Assembly (NCBI RefSeq): GCF_003002095.1
Contig: NZ_PVZC01000002.1
Span: 372,001-436,000, forward strand
Length of the DNA: 64,000 nt
Direction: 5' to 3'
Origin: Allonocardiopsis opalescens
GTDB taxonomy: Bacteria; Actinomycetota; Actinomycetes; Streptosporangiales; Streptosporangiaceae
The translations under genes were made by a program, and so were the position numbers. The notes beneath the pieces were generated by a model. It did not search any database. It had not been told where the DNA came from and saw only the letters and a list, made by a program, of their open reading frames with translations. Below, piece by piece: positions 52,263-60,879 of the stretch. The number at the start of each line of letters is the position of its first letter. Within the stretch, counting starts at the first letter, position 1.

Positions 52263-54623
52263 ATGGACGCGAATCCCGGGCGCTGGCGGGCGATCGAGCT
52301 GCGGATCCACGGGGTCAGCGGCACCCCGGCCGATGAACTGCTGGACTGCGTGCCCTCGGTGCGCGTGCTCGGCGACGGACTGGCCGGCTTCTTCCGGCTC
52401 CGCCGCGATGTGGAGCCGCCGCCGGGCGATGTCGTCAAGGAGGCGTACACCTGGGGGAACCTCACCTCGGGCCGCTCCTCGCGGGCGCTGTGGCTGCTGC
52501 TGCTCCCGTTCATGCTGGCCAATCTCGCCTACTGGATGCGGCCCCGGCAACTGGGCGGCGGCTACGGCGCCGCGCACAACGCCGTCAACCACGTCTACGA
52601 CGCGGTGGTGCGGCTGCTCGCGCTGTCGCTGACCCTGCTGCTGGCGCTGGCCTCGGCGGGGGTGTCGATGGACATCGTCGCCTGGCAGTGCGCGTCCACC
52701 GCGGCGTGCGGCAGCGAGGGCTGGCTGCACGTGGTGTCCACCGGCTGGTGGGCCTCGCCCGGGCGCAGGCTGGCGCTGGCGGCGGCGGTGCCAGTGCTGG
52801 TGGTGGGGGTGCTGTGGCGGCTGTCGCACCGCGCCTGGAAGGACTACGAGACCGACCGCTCCGCCGACCCCGTGCACCGGGAGGCCGAGGCGCCGCTGTC
52901 GCGGCCGGGCTTCTGGCGGGGCCGGGCGATCGTGGGGCGGCTGCGCACCGTGCACGTGTCGGCCTCGCTGGCGGCGGTGGCCGGGCTGCTGGCCCTGGCA
53001 CCCTGGCGGGCCGACGACGCGGCGGGCGCGGGCGCCCAGGCGGCGGTGGGCTGGTGGCTGGTGCTGGTCGCGGCGGTGCTGGCCGGGCTGTGCACGCTGC
53101 TGGCGATGCTGGAGAGCTGGCCCGGCTCGGGGCGCCGGTGGCCGGGGCGGCTCGGCGCCGCGTACCCGTTCGTGCGGGCGGCGTCGATCCTCACCCTGGT
53201 GGCGGCGGCGGGCTACGCGTGCGTGCCCCGGCCGGGCTGGGCGGCGGCCGGGCCGCTGCCCGGCTTCTCAGGGCTGCTGGCCGGGCTGTTCCTGGCGCAG
53301 TGCGTGCTGCTGCTGGCGCTGCTGGTGGTGACGGCGCTGCTGTACACCACCGGCAGGCAGCACCGTGCCGCGGCGCTGCGCGGGCTGGCCGGGCCGCTGA
53401 CGGCGGCGCTGGGCGTGCTGCTGGGCGGCGCCTTCTCGGCGGCGGTGGCGATCCGCTCCGCGGGCTGGCTGGGCGGCTGTCCGATCGGGCCGAGCACGCC
53501 CGAGGCGGGCTGCGTGCCGTTCAGCCTGCCGGGCGCCTACGCGTGGGTGCTGGTGGGCTTCACAGTGGAGGCGCTGACGGCGCTGCTGATGGTCGCGGGC
53601 CTGTGGTTCGCCTACCGGCGGCTGGCGGTGGGCATGCGTGAGCCGGTGGTGCGGCAGTACGGCTCCGACGCCGACCCCGGGCGCACCGACGAGATCGCCC
53701 GGGGGCGTGCGCTGGGCCGGCTCACCGAGGCGCTGCCGGTCTGCCTGGTGGCGCTGATGCTCCCTGCGCTGGCCCTGGTGGTGGTGACCTTCGGGACCGC
53801 CTCCGGCGGCCGGGTGGACGCGCTGCTGACCCAGGCGGTGGCCGACGAGGCGCTGTACGTGCCGACCCTGGCGCTGGGCGACATGCCGGAGCCGCTGCTC
53901 GGGTCGGTGGACGCGATGGTCACCCTGGGCACCTGGCTGAGCGGGCTGCTGCTCATCGGGCTGGTCTTCCTCGGCCGCACCGCCTACGTGAACCGGCCGG
54001 TGCGGCAGGCGGTCGGCATCCTGTGGGACGTCGGCACCTTCTGGCCCCGCGCCGCCCACCCGCTCAGCCCGCCCTGCTACGCCGAGCGCAGCGTGCCGCA
54101 GCTGGTGAGCCGGGTCAGCGCGGCCGTGCGCGAGGGCGTGGGCGTGGTGCTGTCGGGCCACTCCCAGGGTTCGGTGCTGGCCGCCGCCACCATCTGGCAG
54201 CTGCCGGAGGACTGCCAGGGCAAGGTGGCGCTGCTCACCTACGGCTCGCCGCTGGACCGCCTGTACTCGCGCTACTTCCCGGCCTACTTCGGCCCGGTCG
54301 CCTTCGAGGACCTCAACGCCCGCACCGCCACGTGGACCAACCTGTGGCGCACCACCGACCCGATCGGCGGCCAGATCCACCTGCCGCGCGGCCGCACGGT
54401 ACCGCCGGGCGAGCCGCTGCCCGACCCCCGCGAGTACGACCCCGGCCCCGGCGACGCCCTCTACCCGCCCGTCGAGGCGCACGGCCGCTACACCGAGGAC
54501 CCCGACTACCGCCCGGCCCTGCTCGCCGCCGCCACCGCCAGCGCCGACGCCGTCACGGGCACCCCGGCCCCGAACGTCCCGGCCCAGCGCCAGGGCACCC
54601 CGTCGCCGGAGGGGGCGGGCTAG
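52263..54623 (+). CDS. Multi-spanning membrane protein fused to an alpha/beta hydrolase-like domain
   Basis: The 786-residue protein begins with a short cytoplasmic domain (RAIELRIHGVSGTPADELLD, about 8-60), then about nine or ten membrane helices (75-590) with a central gap, and ends in a hydrolase-like domain (about 590-740) with nucleophile elbow GVVLSGHSQGSVLAAA. The GHSQG motif resembles lipases and thioesterases. The IHGVSGTP segment near the N-terminus looks like the first strand and oxyanion loop of the same fold, which suggests that membrane helices are inserted in a hydrolase. Function unknown. No close relative is recognised. Confidence 0.72.
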   Translation: MDANPGRWRAIELRIHGVSGTPADELLDCVPSVRVLGDGLAGFFRLRRDVEPPPGDVVKEAYTWGNLTSGRSSRALWLLLLPFMLANLAYWMRPRQLGGGYGAAHNAVNHVYDAVVRLLALSLTLLLALASAGVSMDIVAWQCASTAACGSEGWLHVVSTGWWASPGRRLALAAAVPVLVVGVLWRLSHRAWKDYETDRSADPVHREAEAPLSRPGFWRGRAIVGRLRTVHVSASLAAVAGLLALAPWRADDAAGAGAQAAVGWWLVLVAAVLAGLCTLLAMLESWPGSGRRWPGRLGAAYPFVRAASILTLVAAAGYACVPRPGWAAAGPLPGFSGLLAGLFLAQCVLLLALLVVTALLYTTGRQHRAAALRGLAGPLTAALGVLLGGAFSAAVAIRSAGWLGGCPIGPSTPEAGCVPFSLPGAYAWVLVGFTVEALTALLMVAGLWFAYRRLAVGMREPVVRQYGSDADPGRTDEIARGRALGRLTEALPVCLVALMLPALALVVVTFGTASGGRVDALLTQAVADEALYVPTLALGDMPEPLLGSVDAMVTLGTWLSGLLLIGLVFLGRTAYVNRPVRQAVGILWDVGTFWPRAAHPLSPPCYAERSVPQLVSRVSAAVREGVGVVLSGHSQGSVLAAATIWQLPEDCQGKVALLTYGSPLDRLYSRYFPAYFGPVAFEDLNARTATWTNLWRTTDPIGGQIHLPRGRTVPPGEPLPDPREYDPGPGDALYPPVEAHGRYTEDPDYRPALLAAATASADAVTGTPAPNVPAQRQGTPSPEGAG

Positions 54624-54648
54624 GCCCGGACGGCACGGCGCCCGCGCG

Positions 54649-55017
54649 TCAGCCCCGGCCGGTGTCGATGACGCAGAAGCGGTTGCCGTCGGGGTCGGCG
54701 AGGACGACGAAGTCGGCGTCCTCGGGATAGAGCTCCCAGGCGACGCGCCGCGCGCCCAGGGCGAGCAGCCGCTCGACCTCGGCCGCCTGGTCGGCGGCGT
54801 CGCCCGCGTAGAGGTCGAGGTGGACACGGGGGCGGTCCTGGGCCGGGGTCTTGCTGCGGCCCAGCGACAGCTGCACGCCGGCGCCCTGTGCGGGCCGCAG
54901 CACCGCCCAGTCCGCCTCGGGCTCCTCGCGCGGGACGTAGCCCAGCGCCCGCGTCCAGAAGGCGACGGCGCGCGGTACGTCGGCCACGCCCAGTACGACC
55001 GATCCGATGCTCAGCAT
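54649..55017 (-). CDS. VOC-family protein
   Basis: The 122-residue protein has two VOC modules (VLGVADVPRAVAFWTRALGY; LYPEDADFVVLADPDGNRFC) typical of small glyoxalase/dioxygenase-like proteins common in actinomycetes. The substrate is unknown. The start at ATG 55017 is where the fold begins; the longer frame runs into the divergent gene and is rejected. Confidence 0.85.
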   Translation of the reverse strand: MLSIGSVVLGVADVPRAVAFWTRALGYVPREEPEADWAVLRPAQGAGVQLSLGRSKTPAQDRPRVHLDLYAGDAADQAAEVERLLALGARRVAWELYPEDADFVVLADPDGNRFCVIDTGRG

Positions 55018-55150
55018 GGGGCGAGTGAAGCAGAGGCGGCCGATCTGCCGTAAGCGGCGGCGGATCGGGAACGATGGAGGACGGCCGGAGGTCTGACTCC
55101 GCGCACTGCACACTGGGCACTGGGCACGGTGCCGATCGTGAGGAGCGGCC

Positions 55151-55828
55151 ATGACATCGGCGATCATCGGACTGGTCGGTGCGCTGCTCGGCGCGCTGAT
55201 CACCCTGTTCGGGGCGGTGCTGACCGAGCACCGGCAGGCGCGCCGCGAAGAGCGGAAGTGGCGCCGCGACCAGCGCGCCGCCGCCTACGACGGGGCGCTG
55301 CGGCACCTGCTGCGCGCCGCGAACCTCCGGTCGGAGTTCGACGGAGGCGGCGGTTCGGCCGTCCTCAGGCAGGAGCACCAGCGCGAGTGGTTCGACGACC
55401 TGGTCCAGGCCCAGTTCTGGCTGCACGCCGCGACGCGCCACTGCGGCGCCGCCCAGCTGGACCGGATCACCGGCGCGGCCGAACTCCTCGACGGCCACGT
55501 GGCGCGCCTGGGGTCCGGCGACCGCTACGACAGCAAGGGCTTCTCGATGCTGCACGTGCTGCGGACCTGCATCCGCACGGTGACCGAGTGCGCCCGCGAG
55601 GACGGTGGCCGCGGTGAGGCAGCCGCCCGCGGCGGCGTCCCGGCGGCGCCGGCGACCGGAGCGGCCGCCCAAGCGCCCGCCGCGCCGCCCGCCATGCCGT
55701 GGCCCGAGTCGTCGCAGATCCCGATGGGCGGGGCGGTGCCGCAGATCGCGATGGGCGACCCGCCCTCCCTGATCGACAACATCGGCATGCGCCCCTCGGC
55801 GCGCGCCGAGGACGAGCCGGGCCCCTGA
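55151..55828 (+). CDS. Hypothetical protein with N-terminal membrane helix
   Basis: The 225-residue protein has one N-terminal membrane helix (about 3-24), an Arg/Glu-rich cytoplasmic helix (25-60) and a Pro/Ala-rich tail (about 150-225). The middle part is helical with Trp and His residues. Single-helix proteins of this shape are common in actinomycetes and a few are defence-associated, but nothing here proves a role. Start ATG 55151 follows GAGG. Confidence 0.68.
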   Translation: MTSAIIGLVGALLGALITLFGAVLTEHRQARREERKWRRDQRAAAYDGALRHLLRAANLRSEFDGGGGSAVLRQEHQREWFDDLVQAQFWLHAATRHCGAAQLDRITGAAELLDGHVARLGSGDRYDSKGFSMLHVLRTCIRTVTECAREDGGRGEAAARGGVPAAPATGAAAQAPAAPPAMPWPESSQIPMGGAVPQIAMGDPPSLIDNIGMRPSARAEDEPGP

Positions 55829-55843
55829 GCCCGTCCGGCCCGG

Positions 55844-56674
55844 TCAGCCGATGAGGGCGTCCGCGAGCGCCCGCCACTCCGCGTGCGGGACGGCGCCGGG
55901 GTCCGTCGACTGGACGCCGAGGACGACCTGGTCGGCGCCGGCGTCGAGGTGGCGGCGGACCCGGGCGGCGACGGCGTCGACCCCGCCCCAGGCGACCAGG
56001 CCGTCGATCAGGCGGTCGCTCGTCGCGGCGATGTCGTCGTCGGTGAAGCCCATCCGGCGCAGGTTCTGCGGGTAGCCGCCGACCGTGGACAGGAAGGCGA
56101 TCGACTCGCGGACCGTGTCCCGGGCCAGGCGCGGATCGCTTTCCACGACGACGTACTCCATGACGGCCAGGGCGGCCCGCTCACCGAGGATCCGGCGGGC
56201 GTGGGCGGTGAACTCCGGGGTTACCAGCAGCGACAGCGCTCCGGCGGCGCGGTCGCGGGACAGCTCCAGCATCCGCGGCCCCAGGGCCGACAGCACGCGG
56301 GCCCCGGCCGGGACCGGCGGGTCGGCGGCGTCCAGGCTGTCGAGGTAGGCGTTCATGGTGCGCAGCGGGCGTTCGCCGTGCGTCCCGCCCAGTCCGGCGA
56401 TGAGCCGCCCGGGATCGCTCGCCTCGATCTCGCGGCGCAGCGCGACCACGTCCTCGGGCGGGTACACCCGGGCCGGGATGATCGCGCTCCCCACGGGGAT
56501 CGACTCGGTCGCGCGGATCACCTCGCGCAGCGGGTCCAGCGTCGCGAGCTGGCCGCCGGCGATCCAGATCGCCGAGTAGCCGAGCTTCTCCAGGGTGGCG
56601 GCGTGGTCGAGGTGTCCGCCGTCCGCCCGCACGTCGAGCGTCACGCCGATGGGTCCGAGATCGAGCCGTGTCAT
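55844..56674 (-). CDS. LLM-class F420-dependent oxidoreductase
   Basis: The 276-residue protein has the luciferase-like TIM barrel (LEKLGYSAIWIAGGQLATLD; LIAGLGGTHGERPLRTMNAY; GADQVVLGVQSTD) of an F420-dependent subgroup that is widespread in actinobacteria. It is the second LLM enzyme in the window. The substrate is unknown. Start ATG 56674. Confidence 0.85.
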   Translation of the reverse strand: MTRLDLGPIGVTLDVRADGGHLDHAATLEKLGYSAIWIAGGQLATLDPLREVIRATESIPVGSAIIPARVYPPEDVVALRREIEASDPGRLIAGLGGTHGERPLRTMNAYLDSLDAADPPVPAGARVLSALGPRMLELSRDRAAGALSLLVTPEFTAHARRILGERAALAVMEYVVVESDPRLARDTVRESIAFLSTVGGYPQNLRRMGFTDDDIAATSDRLIDGLVAWGGVDAVAARVRRHLDAGADQVVLGVQSTDPGAVPHAEWRALADALIG

Positions 56675-57075
56675 GTGCCTGCGCCTTTCGGTGATGGTCC
56701 TGCACCGGACGGCTGCGACGGTAAAGGCTCAAGCATGGTTGAGGTCAACTGGCGGGGTCCCGGATGGGTGTCTTCCGGGGGCTGCGAGGCGGCGGCCGAC
56801 GCGCCGCGGACGGCCGGGCTCACGCCGTGGACTCCAGCCGGCGGGCTTCTCGCGATGGGCTGCGGCGGACCGGGAAGCGCGGCCGGTGCCGTGCTCGCGC
56901 CGGCAGGCTCCGCCCGACCGGCTTCTTCGATGGGCTGCGGCGGCCGGAGGACCGCGGCCGACGCCCACTTCGGTGCCGACGCCGTCCACCGATGCGGGGG
57001 CGAACGGAGACGGTGCCGCCCCGGAGTTCGGGACGGCACCGTCGCGGATCAGGTCCTGGCGGGCGCGGTGCGCGC
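56675..57075. other. Intergenic region with decayed repeat, no gene
   Basis: No frame gives a convincing protein. Two related segments, 56845-56868 and 56921-56943, are identical apart from one mismatch and one deletion; both contain GATGGGCTGCGGCGG. They may be remains of a duplicated sequence. Nothing else is recognised. Confidence 0.5.
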
Positions 57076-57399
57076 CTACCAGGGGCCGTAGGGGCCGTTG
57101 TTGCTTCCGCCGGACTTGCCCCGGTAGGGCTTCACGGCCGGGCGGACGTCGACGAGGAAGACGCAGCCGGCCACGAAGGCGCCGACCGTGAGGAAGCCGA
57201 TCGGGCTGATCATCTGTACGGCGCCGGCGAGTCCGCAGACCGTGGCGATACCCAGGATGATGAGCCAGATCTGCTTGGTCATCTTGCTCGCGGCGGTGTA
57301 CGCGCTCGCCGGCGTGCGCACCGCCTCCACGAGCGCGACCAACTCGACCACGAAGGCCGCGATGGCCAGAGCCCAGAACAGATACACCACGAATTGCAT
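57076..57399 (-). CDS. DUF2516 membrane protein
   Basis: The 107-residue protein has about three predicted membrane helices (VVYLFWALAIAAFVVELVAL; WLIILGIATVCGLAGAV; and one near IGFLTVGAFVAGCVFLVDV) and a short polar tail ending in Asn/Gly/Pro. It matches the DUF2516 family, found next to hbhA and an XRE regulator in actinobacteria (Rv0476 in M. tuberculosis). Function unknown. The ATG was chosen because the first helix starts there. Confidence 0.83.
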   Translation of the reverse strand: MQFVVYLFWALAIAAFVVELVALVEAVRTPASAYTAASKMTKQIWLIILGIATVCGLAGAVQMISPIGFLTVGAFVAGCVFLVDVRPAVKPYRGKSGGSNNGPYGPW

Positions 57400-57921
57400 G
57401 GCCGGTAGATCACTCCTGTCGTCGCCGCTACCGCTGAGGCCCGCCCCGCACCGCGCCGCCGCCGCGGCCCGGCGCCGGGAGCGCCGCCCGGAGGGCGGAC
57501 CGCTCCCCGGGACCAGGGGGAGTCCCCTTGCTTTCAAGTCTTCCGTGCGCGGGCCGTGACGGGCCAGTCCCGATCCGGCAACTGTGGAAAACTCCGGCCC
57601 ACCGGGCCGGCTTGTGCACAGATTCCGATCCGCCCGGCCCCGCGACCGCCGGAACTGCCAGGATTGTGATCAAGGGGTCTCCCCCTCCGACGGCCGTCTG
57701 TGGTTCAACGGGGCCGGGACCCCTGAGGGTTCCCGGCCCCGTGCCGGTGGCGGGGCCGGCGGCGGCCTCCACGGCCGACCGCCCGACCACCGTCGAGGCC
57801 GGCCGTAGGCGGCCGACGCGGCGGGGGCGCCCGCCTTGACCGACGTCAGCCGGTCGCGGTTCTTCCGGGCGCGGCCCGGTCGGTCGGCCGCGCGGCCGGT
57901 CGGCCTGGGTGCGTCCGCCCG
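57400..57921. other. Intergenic region between DUF2516 and HbhA-like genes
   Basis: About 520 bp with no convincing gene. It contains a strong hairpin (57709-57741) that probably ends the hbhA-like transcript, and presumably the DUF2516 promoter nearer 57400-57600. Confidence 0.55.
57709..57741 (-). terminator. Terminator after the HbhA-like gene
   Basis: GGGGCCGGGA (57710-57719) pairs perfectly with TCCCGGCCCC (57731-57740), and CCC/GGG continue the stem inside, leaving a loop of about three bases. It lies about 180 bp downstream of the HbhA-like stop on the minus strand. Confidence 0.65.
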
Positions 57922-58341
57922 TCAGCTGCCCGAGGCGGCCTGGCCGCCCGGCGTGGTCGGCTCGGTCGAGTCGGCCGGCTTGCTGTCGACCACGGTCACG
58001 GTCGGCACGGCCTCGGCGCGCTCGGCGGCCTCGCGGGCGGCCTCGGTGGCGCGGGCGCGCTCGGCGGCCTCCAGCTGGGCGTTGGCCCGACGGTTGGCGC
58101 GCTCCATGGCCACTCGGCCGCGCTCGGCCAGCTGGTCCACGATCTCGCTCGCCTTGGAGCCCACCACGCCCGCGTAGGCGACGGCGCGGTCCTGGAGCTT
58201 GGCGAAGTCGCTGCGCTCCTGCGCCTGGCGCAGCCGGTCGGGCACGGTGCGGATGGTCTCGGCGGCGAGGTCGCCCGCCCCGGCCACGGCGTAGAAGGCC
58301 TTGCTCTCGCGGAGCTTCTTCATCTCATCGGTCAGCGGCAT
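57922..58341 (-). CDS. HbhA-like helical protein
   Basis: The 139-residue protein is almost entirely helical, with an N-terminal region like the heparin-binding haemagglutinin HbhA (LRESKAFYAVAGAGDLAAET and DRLRQAQERSDFAKLQDRAV) and an Ala/Glu/Arg-rich tail. It lacks the lysine-rich C-terminus that mediates heparin binding in mycobacteria, so an adhesin role is doubtful; a cytoplasmic or lipid-storage role is possible. It is encoded next to an XRE regulator, as Rv0475 is next to Rv0474. Start ATG 58341. Confidence 0.8.
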   Translation of the reverse strand: MPLTDEMKKLRESKAFYAVAGAGDLAAETIRTVPDRLRQAQERSDFAKLQDRAVAYAGVVGSKASEIVDQLAERGRVAMERANRRANAQLEAAERARATEAAREAAERAEAVPTVTVVDSKPADSTEPTTPGGQAASGS

Positions 58342-58405
58342 GTCTTCGGTCCCTTCGGGTGACTGGTCTCCGGCCTATGGGTCTTCGTGCGGCGGCTCGG
58401 CGCCG

Positions 58406-58891
58406 TCAACGGCTCGCGCCCGCCTCGGAGGCGTCGGCCCGCGGGCCCGCCTCCGCCGGTACGTCGGGCGCCTCGCTTTCGGCCGACGGGCTGTCCGTGG
58501 TGGTCGTCCGGCCGTTCTCGGCCTCGCCGCCACCGTGGACGTCGCCGGTCCGTTCGTTCTCCTTGCGGAAGGACTCGTAGATCTCCAGCAGCACCTGCTT
58601 CTGCCGGTCGTTGATGCCCCGGTCGGCGAGCACCGCCCGGCGCACGTCGGACCCGGCCCCGCTCTCGTCCAGGAATCCCGCCTGGACGTAGAGCGCCTCG
58701 GCCGAGATCCGCAGCCCCTTGGCGATCTGCTGCAGGATCTCCGCGCTCGGCTTGCGCAGGCCCCGCTCGATCTGGCTCAGGTACGGGTTGGACACCCCGG
58801 CCGCCTGCGCGAGCTGCCGAAGCGAGATCTTCGCCTGCTCGCGCTGCTGCCGGATGTACTCGCCGATCGAGTCGACCTTGAGCGTCGCCAT
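58406..58891 (-). CDS. XRE-family regulator (Rv0474-like)
   Basis: The 161-residue protein has a Cro/C1 helix-turn-helix (about 8-65; LRQLAQAAGVSNPYLSQIER) and a C-terminal acidic, Ser/Thr-rich tail. It matches the conserved regulator upstream of hbhA in actinobacteria. A perfect 18-bp palindrome lies 21 bp upstream of its start, so autoregulation is likely. ATG 58891 is preferred; the longer frame would run through that palindrome. Confidence 0.87.
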   Translation of the reverse strand: MATLKVDSIGEYIRQQREQAKISLRQLAQAAGVSNPYLSQIERGLRKPSAEILQQIAKGLRISAEALYVQAGFLDESGAGSDVRRAVLADRGINDRQKQVLLEIYESFRKENERTGDVHGGGEAENGRTTTTDSPSAESEAPDVPAEAGPRADASEAGASR

Positions 58892-58911
58892 GCCCAGAAG
58901 CCTATCCACGG

Positions 58912-58941
58912 CGCTTGCAATTGCAAGCGTTCTGCTTGCAA
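58912..58941. promoter_or_regulatory. Perfect palindrome, candidate XRE operator
   Basis: CGCTTGCAATTGCAAGCG (58912-58929) is a perfect 18-bp palindrome; a third half-site GCTTGCAA follows at 58934-58941. It lies just upstream of the XRE gene. Confidence 0.75.
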
Positions 58942-59005
58942 CAGGCACGTGAACCGAGTCACGTTATATCTCGACTACTCGTCGGCCGACCACTTCAACG
59001 TCCTT

Positions 59006-59021
59006 GACAAATTAAATTGTC
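59006..59021. promoter_or_regulatory. Inverted repeat and promoter before the ArsR-like gene
   Basis: GACAA (59006-59010) and TTGTC (59017-59021) flank an AT-rich 6-bp spacer, 17 bp before the start of the ArsR-like gene. The overlapping TTGACA looks like a -35 element, so repressor binding would block the promoter. Confidence 0.55.
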
Positions 59022-59038
59022 GGTGCGACGGTAGGGCC

Positions 59039-59632
59039 ATGCACGACGTGGCGGTGATCGACGATCCGAAGGCGGCCGAGGCCTCACTCGACCCGGTGCG
59101 CGCCAGGCTCCTCGCCGAACTGGCCGAACCAGGCTCGGCGACCACACTGGCGCAGCGGGTCGGGCTCACCCGGCAGAAGGCCAACTACCACCTGCGCGCG
59201 CTGGAGCGGCACGGGCTGGTCGAGCTGGTCGAGGAGCGGCGCAAGGGCAACTGCACCGAGCGCGTACTGCGGGCCACCGCGGCCTCGTACGTGATCTCGC
59301 CGAGCGCCCTGTCGGCGGTCGAACCCGACCCCGAGCGCTCGCGCGACCAGCTGTCGGCGCGCTGGCTGCTCGCGCTGGCGGCGCGGCTGGTGCGCGACGT
59401 GGGCGAGCTGGTCACCTCCGCGGCCAAGGCCCGCAAACGGCTGGCCACCTTCGCCATCGACGGCGAGGTCCGGTTCGCCTCCGCGGCCGACCGCGCCATG
59501 TTCGCCGAAGAACTGGCCGGGGCAGTGACGTCGCTGGTCTCCAAGTACCACGACGAGTCCGCGTCCGGCGGGCGCTCGCACCGCATCGTGATCGCCGTGC
59601 ACCCGACGGTCCGACGAGAAGAGAAGGGTTGA
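59039..59632 (+). CDS. ArsR/helix-turn-helix-family regulator
   Basis: The 197-residue protein has a winged helix at about 15-85 (TTLAQRVGLTRQKANYHLRA; LEERRKGNC-type wing) and a helical C-terminal domain (about 110-190). It resembles ArsR-like regulators that control AHSA1/SRPBCC genes. It is followed after 2 bp by a VOC gene and then an SRPBCC gene, all in one operon that it probably represses. The inverted repeat upstream is a candidate operator. Confidence 0.85.
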   Translation: MHDVAVIDDPKAAEASLDPVRARLLAELAEPGSATTLAQRVGLTRQKANYHLRALERHGLVELVEERRKGNCTERVLRATAASYVISPSALSAVEPDPERSRDQLSARWLLALAARLVRDVGELVTSAAKARKRLATFAIDGEVRFASAADRAMFAEELAGAVTSLVSKYHDESASGGRSHRIVIAVHPTVRREEKG

Positions 59633-59634
59633 TC

Positions 59635-60045
59635 ATGTACGTTCCGGTCACCAGCATCCTGGTCGATGACCAGGAGAAGGCCCTGGAGTTCTACACCGGC
59701 GCGCTGGGCTTCGTGAAGAAGCACGACATCCCGGCCGGCGGCGCCCGGTGGCTGACCGTCGTCTCGCCCGAGGCGCCCGACGGCGTCGAGCTCCTGCTCG
59801 AACCCGACGGCAACCCGGGCATCCAGATCGGCGGCGAACCGGCCGCGCAGGTGTACAAGCGGACGCTCTACGACGCGGGCATCCCGTTCACCATGCTCGG
59901 CAGCACGGACCTCCAGCAGGACTACCGGCGGATGCGGGAGTACGGCGTCAACTTCACCCAGGAGCCGACGAAGACGGATTTCGGTGCGCAGGCCGTGTTC
60001 GACGACACCTGCGGCAACCTCATCGTCCTCACCCAGCAGGACTGA
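59635..60045 (+). CDS. VOC-family protein
   Basis: The 136-residue protein is of the glyoxalase/extradiol-dioxygenase-like VOC type (VTSILVDDQEKALEFYTGAL; VFDDTCGNLIVLTQQ). It resembles the PhnB/3-demethylubiquinone-like subset often next to SRPBCC proteins. It lies between an ArsR-like regulator and an SRPBCC gene. Start is ATG 59635, 2 bp after the previous stop. Confidence 0.87.
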   Translation: MYVPVTSILVDDQEKALEFYTGALGFVKKHDIPAGGARWLTVVSPEAPDGVELLLEPDGNPGIQIGGEPAAQVYKRTLYDAGIPFTMLGSTDLQQDYRRMREYGVNFTQEPTKTDFGAQAVFDDTCGNLIVLTQQD

Positions 60046-60050
60046 CCGCG

Positions 60051-60797
60051 GTGGACGAGCACCGGCGCCTGGCCAAGGAGATCGAGCTGGCCGCCGCCCC
60101 TGAGCAGGTGTGGCGGGCGGTCTCCACCCCGGAGGGCATGTCGGTCTGGTTCGTGCCGCACGAGCAGACGGATGGACGGATCGAGGCCGACTTCGGCGGC
60201 GGCAGCACCCAGATGGGCCAGGTGCTGGAGCACGAGCCGGGCCGGCGGATCGTCTACGGGGCGCCCGGCCCGGACGGCGCCCCGCCGATGACGATCGAGT
60301 TCCTGGTCGAGGGCGGCGAGGGCGGTACCACGGTGCTCCGCCTCGTCCAGAGCGGCTTCTTCGGCGGCGACGACTGGGAGGCCGAGTACGACGGCTTCGG
60401 CGCGGGCTGGGAGATGTTCCTGCACAACCTGGCCGAGTACTTCCGGCACTTCGCCGGGCTGCCGGTGGCCAATGTGATCGCCACCGGGTTCACCGACCGG
60501 CCCGGCGCGGCGGTCTGGGCCGATCTGCTCGCCCGCCTGGGCGCCGACCCGGCGATCGGCGAGCGGGTGCGGCTCGCCCCCGAGGGCGTCGAACCCGTCG
60601 AGGGCGCGGTGGACCTGCGCGGCGGCATGCTGCTGGGCGTCCGCACCCGAGACGGCCTGGTCCGGTTCATGGTCGACGACCTGCACCGCATGGTGAGCAC
60701 CACCCAGTACTTCTACGGCGTCGCGGTCGACCGCGCCTCGCGCACCGCCGCCTGGCAGTCCTGGATCGACCGGCTCACCGGGGACGGGGCGTCCTGA
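60051..60797 (+). CDS. SRPBCC (AHSA1-like) domain protein
   Basis: The 248-residue protein has an AHSA1-type SRPBCC domain (about 5-150; LAAAPEQVWRAVSTPEGMSV; FLVEGGEGGTTVLRLVQSGF) and a C-terminal extra region (150-248) that looks like a second helix-grip domain. Such proteins bind small hydrophobic ligands. Its GTG start lies 5 bp after the VOC stop; the longer frame is rejected. The operon probably handles a toxic small molecule. Confidence 0.83.
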   Translation: MDEHRRLAKEIELAAAPEQVWRAVSTPEGMSVWFVPHEQTDGRIEADFGGGSTQMGQVLEHEPGRRIVYGAPGPDGAPPMTIEFLVEGGEGGTTVLRLVQSGFFGGDDWEAEYDGFGAGWEMFLHNLAEYFRHFAGLPVANVIATGFTDRPGAAVWADLLARLGADPAIGERVRLAPEGVEPVEGAVDLRGGMLLGVRTRDGLVRFMVDDLHRMVSTTQYFYGVAVDRASRTAAWQSWIDRLTGDGAS

Positions 60798-60817
60798 GGA
60801 CCCTCGGAACGCGCAGG

Positions 60818-60843
60818 GGGCCGCGCCGCCTACGGCGCGGCCC
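60818..60843. terminator. Bidirectional terminator between convergent genes
   Basis: An 11-bp perfect stem (60818-60828 with 60833-60843) and 4-nt loop separate the SRPBCC gene from the convergent metallopeptidase gene. Confidence 0.72.
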
Positions 60844-60879
60844 TCGTGCCGGCCGGCGCCGGTCGCCGCCCCGCTCGCC

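Noticed and set aside
57922-58341. Calling the HbhA-like protein a heparin-binding adhesin.
   Set aside because: The Lys-rich C-terminal repeats that bind heparin in mycobacteria are absent; only the helical N-terminal part is similar.
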